NCBI GenBank assembly: GCA_025934635.1
Contig: JAICWX010000129.1
Coordinates: 1 to 22,503 of the forward strand
DNA: 22,503 nt
Source: Streptosporangiaceae bacterium
GTDB taxonomy: Bacteria; Actinomycetota; Actinomycetes; Streptosporangiales; Streptosporangiaceae
Direction of reading: 5' to 3'
Shown in pieces: positions 14,927-22,157 of this stretch; positions within the stretch are counted from its first letter, which is position 1, and each line of letters starts with the position of its first letter. The translations under genes were made by a program, and so were the position numbers. Below the pieces are notes generated by a model. The model did not search any database. It had not been told where the DNA came from and saw only the letters and a program-made list of their open reading frames with translations.

Positions 14927-16633
14927 CTACCGCGCCGGGTAGCGCTCGCGGCGAACGGTTGCGCTCCGGCCCTTGATGCTCGTCCGCCGGAGCGCCGCTA
15001 CCACGTCGTCGGCGGCTGACTCGGGCACCTCGACGAGGGAGAACCGGTCGGCGATCTCGATCGCACCGATGTCCCGGCCGGAGAGGTTCGACTCGCCGGT
15101 GATGGCACCGACAAGATCCTGCGGCCGGACTCCGGCGGAACGGCCGGTGCTCACGAACAGGCGGGTCGTGCCTCCCGGCGCGCGGCGGCCGCGCCGCTGG
15201 TCACGGCCGGTGGCCGGCCGCTGGTCACGTGGCTTGGCCTTGCGGCCGTCGCGGCGGTCGTCCGCTGGCGGCAGTTCGACGGCGGGGATCTCTTTTTCCT
15301 CGCGAGGTGTTCCGCTCGCCTCATGGGCCAGCTTGACCGCGGCGAGCGCCACCTCGTAGGGGTCGAACTCCGCATCGAGCGGCCCGACAACAGACCGGAA
15401 GGCATCGAGGTCGTCGTCTTTGAGCAGGCTCTCCCGCAGCGTGGTGCGCATCAGCTCCAGGCGCCGGGCCCGCAGGTTGGCGAGGGTCGGCAGCTTCTCG
15501 ATCGTGATCGGCTGCTTGGTCGCCCGTTCGATAGTCTTGATCAGCCGGTGCTGGCGCGGCTCGGCCAGGGTTATGGCGGTGCCTTCGCGGCCAGCGCGGC
15601 CAACGCGTCCGATGCGATGCACGTACGATTCCGGTGAGCTCGGCACGTCGTAGTTCACCACGTGCGTGAGCTGGTCGATGTCGAGACCGCGGGCGGCCAC
15701 GTCGGTGGCCACCAGCAGGTCGATGGCCCGGCTCCGCAGCCGGGCCATGACCCGGTCGCGCTGCTTCTGGTCCATTCCGCCGTGCAGCGCCTCGGCACGA
15801 TAGCCGCGGCCGTTCAGCGACTCGGTGAGCTGGTCCACCTCGTCCCTGGTCGGGCAGAAGACGATCGTGGACGCCGGCCTCTCCAGGTCAAGCACGCGAC
15901 CGAGAGCAGCCGCCTTGTACCCGCGCGGCACGAGGTAGGCAGTTTGCCGCACCAGCAGTCCGTCGGCTGACGCCGACGGCTGGCGACCGAGCTCGACCCG
16001 CACCGGGTCACGCAGGTGGCGGCGCACCATGCCGTCGATCCGCGGCGGTATCGTCGCCGAGAACAGCGCGGTCTGCCGCTTCTCGGGGATGCTGGCGAGG
16101 ATCGCCTCGATTTCCTCGGCGAACCCCATGTCGAGCATCTCGTCCGCCTCGTCGAGGACGAGGATCTCGATGCCGCTCAGCGTCAGCGTTCCCCGCTTGA
16201 TGTGGTCGAGCGCGCGCCCGGGCGTCGCCACCACGACGTCGACGCCGCGCTTGAGCGGCCCCAGCTGCCGGCCGATGGGCTCGCCGCCGTAAACCGGCAG
16301 GACACGTGCCCCCATGTCGCGCCCGTAGCTGCGCATCGCCGCCGAGACCTGCACCGCGAGCTCGCGCGTCGGGACGAGCACCAGGGCGAGCGGCTCGGTC
16401 CGGTCGTCTTCGCCGAGTATCCGCTGGAGGATGGGAAGCGCGAAGGCGGCCGTCTTCCCGGTCCCGGTCGCTGCCTGCCCGACCAGGTCATGGCCCTCAA
16501 GCAGCGACGGGATGGCGGCAGCCTGTATGGGTGTCGGCTCCTCATAACCGAGGCCCGAGAGCACATGGCACAGTTCCGGGGCCAGCGTCAGGTCGGCGAA
16601 GCCGCTCGCATCCCCGCCGTTATCCTCGATCAC
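14927..16633 (-). CDS. deaD: DEAD-box ATP-dependent RNA helicase with DbpA-type RNA-binding domain (DeaD/CsdA-like)
   Basis: About 568 residues with all helicase motifs: Q-motif GYEEPTPIQ, motif I ATGTGKT (about 55-61), PTRELA, TPGR, DEAD (161-164), SAT, IVFCPT, ATDVAARGLDI and HRIGRVGRAG. A dimerisation-like region follows, then a basic disordered linker (RRDGRKAKPRDQR...), then a C-terminal DbpA-type RNA-recognition fold ending RTSIKGRSATVRRERY. This order is that of cold-shock helicases acting in ribosome assembly and mRNA decay. The frame is open to GTG 16693, but GTG 16633 is preceded by AAGGTGG and starts where homology begins, so I chose it. The 538-base upstream gap with hairpins suggests a structured or regulated promoter region. 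Confidence 0.94.
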   Translation of the reverse strand: MIEDNGGDASGFADLTLAPELCHVLSGLGYEEPTPIQAAAIPSLLEGHDLVGQAATGTGKTAAFALPILQRILGEDDRTEPLALVLVPTRELAVQVSAAMRSYGRDMGARVLPVYGGEPIGRQLGPLKRGVDVVVATPGRALDHIKRGTLTLSGIEILVLDEADEMLDMGFAEEIEAILASIPEKRQTALFSATIPPRIDGMVRRHLRDPVRVELGRQPSASADGLLVRQTAYLVPRGYKAAALGRVLDLERPASTIVFCPTRDEVDQLTESLNGRGYRAEALHGGMDQKQRDRVMARLRSRAIDLLVATDVAARGLDIDQLTHVVNYDVPSSPESYVHRIGRVGRAGREGTAITLAEPRQHRLIKTIERATKQPITIEKLPTLANLRARRLELMRTTLRESLLKDDDLDAFRSVVGPLDAEFDPYEVALAAVKLAHEASGTPREEKEIPAVELPPADDRRDGRKAKPRDQRPATGRDQRRGRRAPGGTTRLFVSTGRSAGVRPQDLVGAITGESNLSGRDIGAIEIADRFSLVEVPESAADDVVAALRRTSIKGRSATVRRERYPAR

Positions 16634-16726
16634 GTATAACCACCTTGCTCCACAACGACCTTTGACTCCCCACTTGGTTTCACCCTTGGCCACCGTCGCG
16701 GCAAATTACCGTTGCGGCGGACGTGA

Positions 16727-16747
16727 CGTGGGCCGACGCGGCCCACG
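16727..16747. promoter_or_regulatory. Perfect 8-bp hairpin upstream of the helicase
   Basis: CGTGGGCC and GGCCCACG flank a 5-base loop, GACGC. The hairpin ends 94 bases before the chosen helicase start. As RNA it would be very stable; as DNA it could be an operator. Whether it lies inside the helicase leader is unknown, because the promoter is not identified. Confidence 0.5.
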
Positions 16748-16765
16748 GCTCGCTGCTGGTCACTG

Positions 16766-16782
16766 AGCAGGCTCAGCCTGCT
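16766..16782. promoter_or_regulatory. Perfect 17-base palindrome
   Basis: AGCAGGCT-C-AGCCTGCT: 8-base arms around one central base, or as RNA a 7-bp stem with TCA loop. It is 18 bases from the previous hairpin. Perfect symmetry with an odd centre fits either a dimeric regulator site or a short RNA stem-loop. Confidence 0.5.
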
Positions 16783-17171
16783 GTGATATGTCACTCCTCA
16801 AGGGCTGGATCCGGGGCCGCACGGTGCGATACCCAGACTGGTTCTCGGCGCGACTGCCCCAGCTCCCTGAAGGGGCCCCGCAAGATCGTTCGCTGCGAGC
16901 GTGCAGACGACACGAACACACCAGACGACTACCACCGTACGGTAGAGCCGATCCGGCGTCCTGTTCATTCCCGCCACCGGCAGTTGCCGTTAGCTTATGC
17001 CGGAAGCCCGGCTGGCCATACGACCTCGGCGTATCCGGGTCAGGCGGGCCGGCTAGGGCGCATTGCCGCTGCTCCCCGCGGCGCTCGGGACTGCGGCACG
17101 GCCTGAGACAGCGGGACGCGGACAGCCGCACGCGACAAAACCCGGTGACGCCGGTGGCCGTCCTCGCGATA

Positions 17172-17924
17172 ATGGCCGGTGTGCCCGAGGTCGAGGTCGT
17201 CGTCGCCCATCACGAGTGCGCGACCCTGCGCGTGGGCAACGTGTTCCTGAAGATCGACTCTGACCAGGCACGCACTGACGTCGAGGTCGAGGCGATGGCA
17301 CTGGCGCCGATCCCGACTCCGGAGGTCCTGTGGCGCAAGCCGCCCGTCCTCGCGCTCGCCGCCGTCCCCGGAACCGCACTCGGCCGCCTCGGCGAGCCGT
17401 CACCCGCATCGCCGGCCGCGTGGGCCGCCGCGGGCGCCGCCGTGCGGATGCTGCACGACGCACCGCTGCCGCCCTGGCCCGGCCAGAGTCCCGACGAGAT
17501 CACAGCGGAGCTCGACGGCGAGTGCGAGTGGCTGCTGGCGAACGACGTCCTCCCGGCCGAACTGGTCACCCGCAACCGCCAGGTGGCCGAGGCCGCGCTC
17601 CGGCCCTGGACGCCGGCCTTCACCCACGGCGACCTGCAGATCGCCCACGTGTTCACCGCCGGCGGCGAGGTCACCGGCGTGATCGACTGGACCGAGGCGG
17701 CCCGGGGCGATGCCCTGCACGACCTCGCCACCCTGACGCTCGGACACGAGGAGCACCTGGCCGACGTCATCGCCGGCTACGGCACCGACGTCGACCTCGA
17801 CCTCGACGTGATCCGCGGGTGGTGGTCGCTGCGCAGCCTGGTGGCGATCCGCTGGCTGGCCGAGCACGGCTTCGACCCGGCCACGCCCGGCTGCGAGATC
17901 GACGTACTGAAAGCCCGGATGTAA
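17172..17924 (+). CDS. Aminoglycoside phosphotransferase (APH)-fold kinase
   Basis: A 250-residue small-molecule kinase of the APH superfamily. The N-lobe has VFLKIDSDQ with candidate ATP-binding Lys27. The catalytic loop is FTHGDLQIAHVF (His152-Gly-Asp154) and the metal-binding motif is VIDWTEAARGD (Asp172). The usual Asn five residues after the catalytic Asp is His159, a variation seen in related actinobacterial sequences with an HGDLQ..HV loop. Resistance should not be assumed; most such genes phosphorylate unknown metabolites. The ribosome-binding site is weak, and GTG starts upstream (about 17142) are possible. It converges with a methyltransferase gene only 7 bases away. Confidence 0.85.
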   Translation: MAGVPEVEVVVAHHECATLRVGNVFLKIDSDQARTDVEVEAMALAPIPTPEVLWRKPPVLALAAVPGTALGRLGEPSPASPAAWAAAGAAVRMLHDAPLPPWPGQSPDEITAELDGECEWLLANDVLPAELVTRNRQVAEAALRPWTPAFTHGDLQIAHVFTAGGEVTGVIDWTEAARGDALHDLATLTLGHEEHLADVIAGYGTDVDLDLDVIRGWWSLRSLVAIRWLAEHGFDPATPGCEIDVLKARM

Positions 17925-17931
17925 GGCTGCC

Positions 17932-18663
17932 TCACCCGTCCGCCGCGGACGGGCTGTCAGTGTCCGCAGGCACCGGCCGGCGGCAGGATCCGGCCGCGAG
18001 GAATGCGGTTCCGAAGAACAACTCGGTCCACGAGGAATCGGCCATTTCCTCCTGCATGGCTGCGCGAATCGCCTCCCACGGACGGCGCATGACCCACTGA
18101 TCGATGGAGGCGAAAGGCCGCACGGTCGCGGTTCCGAGCTGCGCTACCCACCGGGGCGTGTTGCCGGGAACCTTGAGATCCAGCACGGCCCACCGTCCGC
18201 CTGCGGAAAGGGCCCGGGCGCCGTGGGCGATTACCGCTGCGCACTCGGGTACCTGCGTCATGGCGTAGGTGGACAGGATCGCCTTGACGCCAGCCGGGAA
18301 CTCGAAGCCGGCCGCGTCGGCCTGGATGAGGCTGACATTGCCCCAGCCGTCCGCCTTTACCCGGTCCTGGGCCCGGGCGAGCATCGCGTCGGTCAGGTCG
18401 ACGCCGATGATCCGGCCGCCGGGACCGACCACCTTCTCGAGGAGCGAGAAGTTCAGGCCGGTGCCACAGGCCATGTCGACCACGGTGTCACCCGGACGAA
18501 GGCCGAGCGCCCGTACGGCCCGGATGCGCTGCATCCGCTGGGGGTAGCCGGGCGCGGGATAGAGCCGGGAGGTGATGTCGTAATGCTTCGCTTTCTTGCG
18601 GTACGTCGCGATCAGGTGCTCTCGCGTCTGGTCGACCTGGGTCACGGGGTGCTCCTCGCTCAC
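17932..18663 (-). CDS. Class I SAM-dependent methyltransferase
   Basis: A 243-residue methyltransferase. An N-terminal YRKKAKHYDITSRLY helix (typical of UbiE/Methyltransf_25-like enzymes) is followed by motif I VVDMACGTGLNFSLL, motif II IIGVDLTDAMLARAQ, the acidic QADAAGFEFP and post-motif ALSAGGRWAVLDLK. It probably methylates an O, N or C atom of a small molecule or lipid quinone-like substrate. GTG 18663 has GAGAGG at suitable spacing. It lies 47 bases downstream of the SRPBCC gene on the same strand, likely the last gene of a GT4-SRPBCC-methyltransferase operon. Confidence 0.92.
   Translation of the reverse strand: MSEEHPVTQVDQTREHLIATYRKKAKHYDITSRLYPAPGYPQRMQRIRAVRALGLRPGDTVVDMACGTGLNFSLLEKVVGPGGRIIGVDLTDAMLARAQDRVKADGWGNVSLIQADAAGFEFPAGVKAILSTYAMTQVPECAAVIAHGARALSAGGRWAVLDLKVPGNTPRWVAQLGTATVRPFASIDQWVMRRPWEAIRAAMQEEMADSSWTELFFGTAFLAAGSCRRPVPADTDSPSAADG
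17935..17953. terminator. Strong palindromic hairpin between convergent genes, inside the methyltransferase 3' end
   Basis: CCCGTCCGC-C-GCGGACGGG has perfect 9-base arms, giving as RNA a 7-bp stem and 5-base loop. It begins 10 bases after the APH-like stop, and it also encodes the last residues (SAADG) of the - strand methyltransferase. It is well placed to end + strand transcription. Confidence 0.6.
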
Positions 18664-18710
18664 GGTGTGCTGGCCTCTCTCGGCGGCATGACGGTGGGAC
18701 CGCGCCCCGT

Positions 18711-19178
18711 TCAGGATGTGGCGCCTGCTCGGGTAGCGGACTCGACCGCGGCCTTGATCGCCACCATCTCGAGGTCGCTGACGCGCTGAATCCTGCTTTT
18801 GAGAAGGCTGGCGGGGATCGCGCGCATGATGCCCCCGAGGTCGACCTCAATCCACATCATGGTGTCGGTCTGCCCGTCGCCCGCCGGCTCGAATTCCATT
18901 CCCCAGCGCGCTGAGGACGTGCCCATCGGCCCGGCGAACGCCAGGGCGCCGGGCGGCTCGACCACGGTCACCTGCTGGCTCCGGCGGCGGCTCATCCCGA
19001 ACATCAGCTTCGCCCGCTGATCCACCCGCGAGCCGGGCTGAAGCGGACCGCCGCCGCGGACCCGTCCTTCGAGAACCGTCGGCGCCCACTCCGGCCAGCG
19101 CCCGACATCACACATATACGCACACACCTCATGGACGCTGCCGGCGATCATTATGCGGCTCTCGGTTCTGAATGTCAT
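18711..19178 (-). CDS. SRPBCC (START/polyketide-cyclase-like) family protein
   Basis: A 155-residue soluble protein with the helix-grip pattern of the SRPBCC fold. It begins with ESRIMIAGSVHEVCAYMCDV, then GRWPEWAPTV, a strand-rich middle (QQVTVVEPPGALAF, TMMWIEVDLGG) and a long C-terminal helix, SDLEMVAIKAAVES. Such domains bind hydrophobic small molecules and can act as cyclases or carriers. The ATG overlaps the stop of the GT4 gene (ATGA), with GGAGAAG upstream. The tight coupling suggests it serves the same pathway as the glycosyltransferase. The exact function cannot be read from sequence. Confidence 0.88.
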   Translation of the reverse strand: MTFRTESRIMIAGSVHEVCAYMCDVGRWPEWAPTVLEGRVRGGGPLQPGSRVDQRAKLMFGMSRRRSQQVTVVEPPGALAFAGPMGTSSARWGMEFEPAGDGQTDTMMWIEVDLGGIMRAIPASLLKSRIQRVSDLEMVAIKAAVESATRAGATS

Positions 19179-20248
19179 GGGACGGACTTCTCCTTCATAG
19201 TGATCAGTGCGTTAGCTAGTTCCTCGGTGGTCTGTTCCCAGCCGTGCAGGGTCGACCGCCGCTGCCGGGCGGTGGCCCGCAGCCGGTCCCGGTGCCGCTC
19301 GTCGTCCAGCCAGCCGGCGAGGGCGGCGGCGAGGGCAGCCGGATCGCCGGGGGGGATCAGCTGGCCGGGGCGGGTGCCATCGGCGGTGCAGCCGAGCGCT
19401 TCCGGCAGCCCGCCGACGGCGGCCGCGATGACGGGCAGGCCATGGGCGAGCGCTTCGGTGACGGTCATGCCGTAGGTCTCCGCGCGCGACGGCGCGACGA
19501 GCAGGTCGGCGGTGGCATACGCGTCGCTGAGCGCCGCGCCGGTCAGGACGCCGCTGAGCCGGACGCGGTGGTCGTAGCCGAGGTGCGAGATACGGGCCTG
19601 CAGCTGTCCGACGAAAACCGGGTCGCGGTCGAGGGACCCGGCCAGCAGGCAGTGCCAGTCGCGGTCAGCGAGCCCGGCGAGAGCCTCGACGAGGAGGTCC
19701 TGCCCCTTGTGCCGGCCCAGGACCCCGACGCAGATCAGGTGGCCGCGGACGGGCCGGGCCGGAGCAGTCACCCGGTCGACGCCCGGCCGGGCGACGTGCA
19801 CCCGGGAGGCCGGGATCGCGTACCGGGTCAGCACCTGCTGGCGGGTCCATTCGCTGGTAACCACCACGCCGGCGGCCGCGCGGAGCACCGCCCGCTCGGA
19901 GCGTTCCGCGCTGGCATCATGGTGGGTGCCGGCGGCGGTGGGCAGCGGCATGTGCAGCAGCACGGTCATGCGCAGCCGCCCGGCGTGCGGCAGGAGCTGC
20001 GCGGCGGCCGGCGAGGCGATGAGCCCGTCGATCAGGACGGTCTCCCCGTCGGGGATGGCGGAAATGATGCGGGCCAAGTCGGCCAGGGCGCCAGGACCGG
20101 GGAGCGGCCACGCCGCGGCGACGGTCGCGACCAGCACGTCCCAGCCGGCCTCGGCCAGTCCGGCGCAGGCCCGCCGGTCATAGATGTTGCCGCCGGAAGG
20201 CAGGCCGGGATCGTCGAATCCCGCGGGGACTACGACGTGGACCCGCAC
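19175..20248 (-). CDS. GT4-family (GT-B fold) glycosyltransferase
   Basis: A 357-residue retaining glycosyltransferase. The N-terminal domain holds a Gly-rich acceptor loop (SGGNIYDRR). The C-terminal donor domain shows VGVLGRHKGQDLLVEAL (Arg179/Lys181 contact the donor phosphates in this family) and the E-x7-E motif Glu257...Glu265 in RAETYGMTVTEA, then HGLPVIAAAVGG. It transfers a sugar from a nucleotide donor. GTG 20248 is the first codon. It heads a - strand operon and diverges from two methyltransferase genes next to a GTP cyclohydrolase II gene, so its acceptor may be a GTP-derived metabolite rather than an envelope glycan (inference). Confidence 0.93.
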   Translation of the reverse strand: MRVHVVVPAGFDDPGLPSGGNIYDRRACAGLAEAGWDVLVATVAAAWPLPGPGALADLARIISAIPDGETVLIDGLIASPAAAQLLPHAGRLRMTVLLHMPLPTAAGTHHDASAERSERAVLRAAAGVVVTSEWTRQQVLTRYAIPASRVHVARPGVDRVTAPARPVRGHLICVGVLGRHKGQDLLVEALAGLADRDWHCLLAGSLDRDPVFVGQLQARISHLGYDHRVRLSGVLTGAALSDAYATADLLVAPSRAETYGMTVTEALAHGLPVIAAAVGGLPEALGCTADGTRPGQLIPPGDPAALAAALAGWLDDERHRDRLRATARQRRSTLHGWEQTTEELANALITMKEKSVP

Positions 20249-20335
20249 GATGTCCCGGCCCTCCCGAGCGCCTGCCGCATCGAGCCGGGCTCCCCCTCGC
20301 GGCCAGGCTGAACCACACCCGCCGCTGATCCGTCA

Positions 20336-20351
20336 TACCTGACACAAGGTA
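20336..20351. promoter_or_regulatory. Inverted repeat in the GT4/methyltransferase divergent region
   Basis: TACCT-GACACA-AGGTA lies 88 bases from the GT4 start and 160 bases from the chosen methyltransferase start, in the AT-richest part of this gap. It could be a shared operator. Downstream, 20395-20450 is extremely GC-rich with several CCGGCC-type inverted repeats. Confidence 0.4.
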
Positions 20352-20511
20352 ATACGTGAAAGCGGCCGACCCGGTTCGACCCGAGACGACCGGCGTCGGC
20401 CCGGCCTGGGCGCGGCCCGGCCGGGCCGGCGATCCGGCCGGGTCGGGTGGCACCCGCCGTCCCGGACAGCGCACGGAATCTGACGCGAGACAGGATCAGC
20501 GAGCACCATTG

Positions 20512-21246
20512 ATGACGGCGCTGGAGCGGGCCCGGGCGACCGCCTACCCCGCGGGCGAGTACGTGGGCCAGGAGAGCTTCATGCGGGCGGCCGAGGTCCG
20601 GAGGCTGGCTCACCAGGCCATGGTCGGTCCCGGCGTCTCGGTGCTCGACTTGTGCTGCGGGGTGGCCGGCCCCGGCCGGATGATCGCGGCGGAGTCGGGC
20701 TGCCGCTACCTGGGTATCGATCTATCCGCCAGCTCGCTGACCGCCGCCCGGCAGCTAGCCGGGAAGCTTCCCTGCCGCTTCGAGCAGGCTCACCTCCCGC
20801 CGCTGCCCGCGGGCCGCTTCGAGGTGGTATTCCTGCTGGAGACGATGCTGGCCTTCCCCGACAAGGATGTCCTGGCAGGTGAGGTGGCGCGGGTGCTGGA
20901 GCCGGGCGGGCGGTTCGCTTTCACGATCGAGGAAGGCCGGCCGCTTACCGAGCGGGAGCGGGCCCGGATGCCCGCCGCCGATACGGTCTGGCCCATCGAG
21001 CTGGCGGAATTGACAGGTGTGCTGCGCCACGCGGGGCTGACCGTGACCTGGCAGCAGGAGTGCAGCTCCTCCCATCACGCGATAGCGACGGCGCTGCTCG
21101 GCTGCTACCAGGCGGATTCACCTCAGATCGCCGGCCAGATCGGGGAGCGGGCCACCGCCGAGCTGATCGCGGCCCATCAGCTGTGGAGTGACTGGCTCGG
21201 CAGCGGGCGGGTACGCAAGTTCGCGATGGTAGCCGCAAAGCCATGA
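20512..21246 (+). CDS. Class I SAM-dependent methyltransferase
   Basis: About 244 residues from ATG 20512. The frame is open back to GTG 20356, which has AAGG upstream, but the added 52 residues are low-complexity Pro/Gly/Arg and unlike the family, so I prefer 20512. Motif I is VLDLCCGVAGPGRM, followed by YLGIDLSASSLTAARQL, FEVVFLLETMLAF and VARVLEPGGRFAFTIEEG. The C-terminal helical part (HQLWSDWLGSGRVRKFAMVA) resembles small-molecule methyltransferases. The stop overlaps the start of the next methyltransferase (ATGA), so the two are made together. Confidence 0.9.
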   Translation: MTALERARATAYPAGEYVGQESFMRAAEVRRLAHQAMVGPGVSVLDLCCGVAGPGRMIAAESGCRYLGIDLSASSLTAARQLAGKLPCRFEQAHLPPLPAGRFEVVFLLETMLAFPDKDVLAGEVARVLEPGGRFAFTIEEGRPLTERERARMPAADTVWPIELAELTGVLRHAGLTVTWQQECSSSHHAIATALLGCYQADSPQIAGQIGERATAELIAAHQLWSDWLGSGRVRKFAMVAAKP

Positions 21247-22157
21247 CCAGCTTCGATGAAGCCTCGATGACCTCCGGCTATGCCCGCTACCTGGCCGCGA
21301 AGACCACCGTGGATGACCGGGCACTCAACCGGCATGTGCTGGCCGAGTTGCGCCGCCTCATGCCCGCGGGGGCGCCGCGAGTGCTGGAGGTCGGGGCCGG
21401 CCTGGGGACGATGGCGGCCCGGCTGATGGACTGGGGCGTGGTCGGCGCCGGCGAGTACATCCTGCTGGATACGGACCGGCCGCTGCTGGATGATTCTCGC
21501 CGGTGGCTGCGCGACTGGGCAGCCGCGCGGGGCCTGCGCAGCGACCTGCGGCCGGATGGGCTGCAGGTGGGTGATCTGCGGGTGCGCCTGGAGCACGCCG
21601 AGCTCGGCCGTTACCTGGAGGTCGCGCACGGCGCGCCGGCCGATGTGCTGATCGCCAACGCCGTGCTGGACCTGGTGGACGTGCCGGCCGTCCTGCCCGG
21701 GCTGCTGCGGCTGCTGGCCCCCGGCGGCGTCTACTGGTTCACGATCAACTATGACGGCGAGAGCATCTTCGCGCCCGGTCACCCCCACGACGACCAGGTG
21801 ATGCGGGCCTACCACCGCGACATGGACGAGCGGGTCCGCTACGGGCGGCCGGCCGGGGACAGCCGAACGGGCCGCCGCCTGTTTCACCACCTGCGGGCGG
21901 CCGGGGCGCCGGCGCTGGCGGCCGGGTCGTCCGACTGGGTCGTCAGCGCCGGCCCGGACGGGAACTACCCGGGCGATGAGGCTTACTTCCTGCGCAGCAT
22001 CCTGAGCACGATCCAGGACGCGCTGCAGAGCCGCCCGGACCGGATGGAACCGGCGGACCTGGCCGACTGGCTGGCCGTGCGCGATCGGCAACTGGCGGTC
22101 GGTGAGCTGGTCTACATCGCCCACCAGCTTGATTTCGCCGGCCGCGCGCCGGGCTAG
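21243..22157 (+). CDS. SAM-dependent methyltransferase, second of an overlapping pair
   Basis: A 304-residue class I methyltransferase. Motif I is RVLEVGAGLGTMAARL, then YILLDTDRPLL, ADVLIANAVLDLVDVP and LLRLLAPGGVYWFTINYDGES. The region after the Rossmann core is longer than usual (FAPGHPHDDQVMRAYHRDMD, then SRTGRRLFHHLRAAG), suggesting a specialised substrate cap. The ATG overlaps the preceding stop. The TAG is part of a CTAG that is also the stop of the convergent GTP cyclohydrolase II gene. Two different methyltransferases in one transcription unit imply two methylation steps on one pathway. Confidence 0.92.
   Translation: MTSFDEASMTSGYARYLAAKTTVDDRALNRHVLAELRRLMPAGAPRVLEVGAGLGTMAARLMDWGVVGAGEYILLDTDRPLLDDSRRWLRDWAAARGLRSDLRPDGLQVGDLRVRLEHAELGRYLEVAHGAPADVLIANAVLDLVDVPAVLPGLLRLLAPGGVYWFTINYDGESIFAPGHPHDDQVMRAYHRDMDERVRYGRPAGDSRTGRRLFHHLRAAGAPALAAGSSDWVVSAGPDGNYPGDEAYFLRSILSTIQDALQSRPDRMEPADLADWLAVRDRQLAVGELVYIAHQLDFAGRAPG

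Larger units (their letters stand above)
16634..17171. other. 538-base divergent intergenic region, no convincing gene
   Basis: It lies between the - strand helicase and the + strand APH-like gene. Short frames exist on both strands, but their translations are Arg/Pro/Ser-rich shadows with no family resemblance. The middle (about 16880-17010) is less GC-rich than the rest. I see two strong hairpins (listed separately), a CCGTACGG palindrome near 16937, and possible -35/-10-like fragments TTGCCG/TTATGC near 16983-17000 with wrong spacing. There is no tRNA-like T-loop. Confidence 0.6.

Noticed and set aside
16723..17131. Short open frames on both strands in the helicase/APH gap
   Set aside because: No ribosome-binding site, no recognisable domain, and low-complexity Arg/Ser/Pro composition.
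20366..20386. tRNA T-loop-like GGTTCGACC
   Set aside because: The flanking bases cannot form the T-stem, and no acceptor or anticodon arm is present. A similar GTTCGA at about 15087 is inside the helicase coding region.
20356..20511. 52-residue N-terminal extension of the first methyltransferase
   Set aside because: Pro/Gly/Arg-rich low-complexity sequence unlike the family, though the GTG at 20356 does have an AAGG upstream.
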